The translations under genes and the position numbers were made by a program. Source: Planctomycetota bacterium (lineage in GTDB: Bacteria; Planctomycetota; B15-G4). Taken from it: a stretch of DNA of 64,000 nucleotides. Position 1 is the first letter of the stretch. Each line of letters opens with the position of its first letter. Under the pieces are notes generated by a model, which saw only the letters and a list, made by a program, of their open reading frames with translations, was not told the origin of the DNA and did no database searches. The stretch is from the NCBI GenBank assembly GCA_020638905.1, contig JACKHP010000003.1:62001-126000 (forward strand). The letters are read 5' to 3'. Below, piece after piece: positions 63,028-64,000 of this stretch.

Positions 63028-63705
63028 TCAGCCCCGCGACACCCGCGGCAACACGACGTGCTTGAGCAGCGTCCACCCCACCCCCCCGGCGAGGTACGTG
63101 CAGCCGAGCGCGAGGAACACGCGGTCGTCGAGCCGCACGCTCGCGTAGGCGCCGCACGCGGCGCCGGCGAAGAAGGCGACCACGAGGCAGGCGGGCACCG
63201 CGATCTTGAACGGGTCGATCTCGTGGCCGCGCAGGCGCATGCCGAGGTGCACGCCGAAGTCGGTGAGCAGACCGGTGACGTGCGTCGTGCGCAGGATCAC
63301 GCCGCGGAAGTGCGTCGCCAGGGCGTTCTGGAAGCCGCAGGCCATGGCGGCCAGCAGCACCGCGAGCACCTCGCCGCGCGGCAGCACGAGCCAGGCCACC
63401 ACGAGCAGCAGGCCGATCGACGAGACCGAGCGTCCGTACGGGCGCGAGAACTCGAGCCGCGGGTGGTGGATGAACACGCCCGAGATCGTCGCGCCGAGCA
63501 CGAAGCCCGAGAGCGCCGCCACGAGGAAGAGCACCGCGGCGTGCTCGCCCCGGTCGTCGACCGTGAGGTCGATGGCGAAGCGCGACAGGTCGCCGGTGAG
63601 GTGGCTCACCGACGTGCCGAGAAGCACCATGAACGAGGTGTTGAGCGCCGCCGCCAGGAACGCGAGGCAGCAGCCGCCGAGCAGGATCCAGCGCGAACGG
63701 TCCAT
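63028..63705 (-). CDS. DUF1275 (YoaK-type) membrane protein
   Basis: 225 residues from ATG 63705; the frame is open further upstream but that part is Arg/Ser-rich. Six to seven membrane helices with the family marks: LAAALNTSFMVLLGTSVSHLTGDLSRFAIDL in helix 1-2, LVAALSGFVLGATISG, ACGFQNALATHFRGVILRTTHVTGLLTDFGVHLG, which is the 'GLQNA...TTHVTG..TD.G..L' signature, and a final LGCTYLAGGVGWTLL. DUF1275 proteins are predicted transporters or putative permeases with no known substrate. A promoter-like element lies 36 bases upstream. Confidence 0.9.
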   Translation of the reverse strand: MDRSRWILLGGCCLAFLAAALNTSFMVLLGTSVSHLTGDLSRFAIDLTVDDRGEHAAVLFLVAALSGFVLGATISGVFIHHPRLEFSRPYGRSVSSIGLLLVVAWLVLPRGEVLAVLLAAMACGFQNALATHFRGVILRTTHVTGLLTDFGVHLGMRLRGHEIDPFKIAVPACLVVAFFAGAACGAYASVRLDDRVFLALGCTYLAGGVGWTLLKHVVLPRVSRG

Positions 63706-63740
63706 CGCACGACTCGGGGACGGCGGACGGGAAGCGCACG

Positions 63741-63746
63741 AGCCTA
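63741..63746 (-). promoter_or_regulatory. Candidate -10 element (TAGGCT) for the DUF1275 gene
   Basis: TAGGCT on the minus strand 36 bases before ATG 63705. Confidence 0.4.
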
Positions 63747-63801
63747 CGCCCGTCGCGGGGCGCAAGGAAGCGCGACGAGTGGCGGACCGCAGCGAGCGCG
63801 G

Positions 63802-63807
63802 TAGCAT
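63802..63807 (+). promoter_or_regulatory. Candidate -10 element (TAGCAT)
   Basis: TAGCAT 44 bases before ATG 63851, diverging from the DUF1275 promoter element 56 bases away. Confidence 0.35.
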
Positions 63808-63850
63808 GGACGCCCGGGGCGCCGTCCGACGCCCCGCCGGGAGACGACCG

Positions 63851-64000
63851 ATGACGCGCACGACTCCGCGACCGCCGTCGCCGCACGCGGCGCGCGGCCC
63901 GTCCGCCGCCCTGCTCGTCGCGCTCCTGCTCCTCGCGGGCTGCGCGGTGGCGCGGCCCGAGCATCGGCACCTGCTCACGGCGCTCGACGAATACGCGACA
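63851..64000 (+). CDS. Lipoprotein of unknown function (partial, N-terminus only)
   Basis: The 50 residues from ATG 63851 to the window edge contain a lipoprotein signal (ALLVALLLLAGC, lipobox LAGC at Cys 31) behind GGGAG at 7 bases. Nothing can be said of the mature protein beyond its first 20 residues (AVARPEHRHLLTALDEY). Confidence 0.65.
   Translation, partial: MTRTTPRPPSPHAARGPSAALLVALLLLAGCAVARPEHRHLLTALDEYAT

Noticed and set aside
1..64000. tRNA, rRNA, CRISPR arrays, riboswitches or replication origins
   Set aside because: I looked for tRNA-like clover-leaf ends, rRNA cores, spaced direct repeats and DnaA-box clusters and found none that hold up; this is by reading only, and a covariance search could still find small RNAs.

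Overview
The window is very GC-rich DNA (about 70% G+C by eye) with strong third-position GC bias, Shine-Dalgarno-led genes and frequent GTG starts. It is rich in secreted, repeat-type envelope proteins: FG-GAP/VCBS and ASPIC/UnbV proteins, carboxypeptidase-regulatory-like proteins, a TonB receptor with DUF3450 and ExbB, an ice-binding-like protein and a DUF5060 glycosidase. Together with a recurring lineage-specific C-terminal secreted domain, this looks most like a free-living Gram-negative-type bacterium of the Planctomycetota. That placement is inference; no rRNA, tRNA or marker gene lies in the window.

Layout. 1-8.8 kb: TonB-dependent uptake locus, with receptor, DUF3450 and ExbB (cut by the window edge) on the minus strand, and a secreted beta-helix-like protein and a helical-repeat secreted protein running the other way. 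8.9-15.1 kb: OB-fold secreted protein, an EF-hand/membrane protein overlapped by a cysteine-cluster protein, and a secreted DUF5060 glycoside hydrolase. 15.4-20.3 kb: a 989-residue fusion of NfnA-like, NfnB/GltD-like, zinc-ribbon and rubrerythrin-like parts, an FG-GAP lipoprotein and a small YgaP-like membrane protein. 20.5-25.5 kb: an ECF-type sigma factor with an extra zinc-binding-like tail, then a two-component system followed by two secreted proteins, the second PepSY-like. 25.5-34.1 kb: a DUF454 membrane protein and three successive paralogous membrane-anchored carboxypeptidase-regulatory-like proteins, the third with a 186-bp hexanucleotide repeat filling its leader. 34.2-44.0 kb: a bacterioferritin-like protein and two giant CRTAC/ASPIC lipoproteins. 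44.2-51.4 kb: a zinc-ribbon SDR protein with no catalytic Tyr in the expected place, a DUF2959 lipoprotein, an ice-binding-like protein behind a sigma-54-type promoter, then minus-strand LMW-phosphatase-like, SnoaL-like, isoprenylcysteine-methyltransferase-like and TlpA-like genes. 51.5-55.7 kb: a tight four-gene amidoligase operon (C39-like peptidase, RLAN/RimK ATP-grasp, GCS2 ligase, N-formylglutamate-amidohydrolase-like). 56-58 kb: an ABC-F ATPase.

The most unusual part is 58.36-61.2 kb. A clearly lower-GC gene for a class 1 OLD-family nuclease sits in what looks exactly like an integron gene cassette: it begins G|TTAGGC close to the start codon, its stop codon lies in a GCCTAAC box, and it is followed by a 61-bp attC hairpin with complementary R''/R' and L''/L' boxes and an extrahelical base. 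An intact-looking IS481-family element (imperfect terminal repeats, 6-bp target duplication GTTAGG) has inserted exactly into the attC R' box. No integrase is in the window. The right end holds a VOC protein, several small uncharacterised genes, a DUF1275 membrane protein and the start of a lipoprotein gene.

Many chromosomal genes are preceded by a TAnnCT or TAnnnT hexamer that I read as a -10 element; no -35 box is consistently visible. Long ORFs antisense to the listed genes are composition artefacts and are left out.
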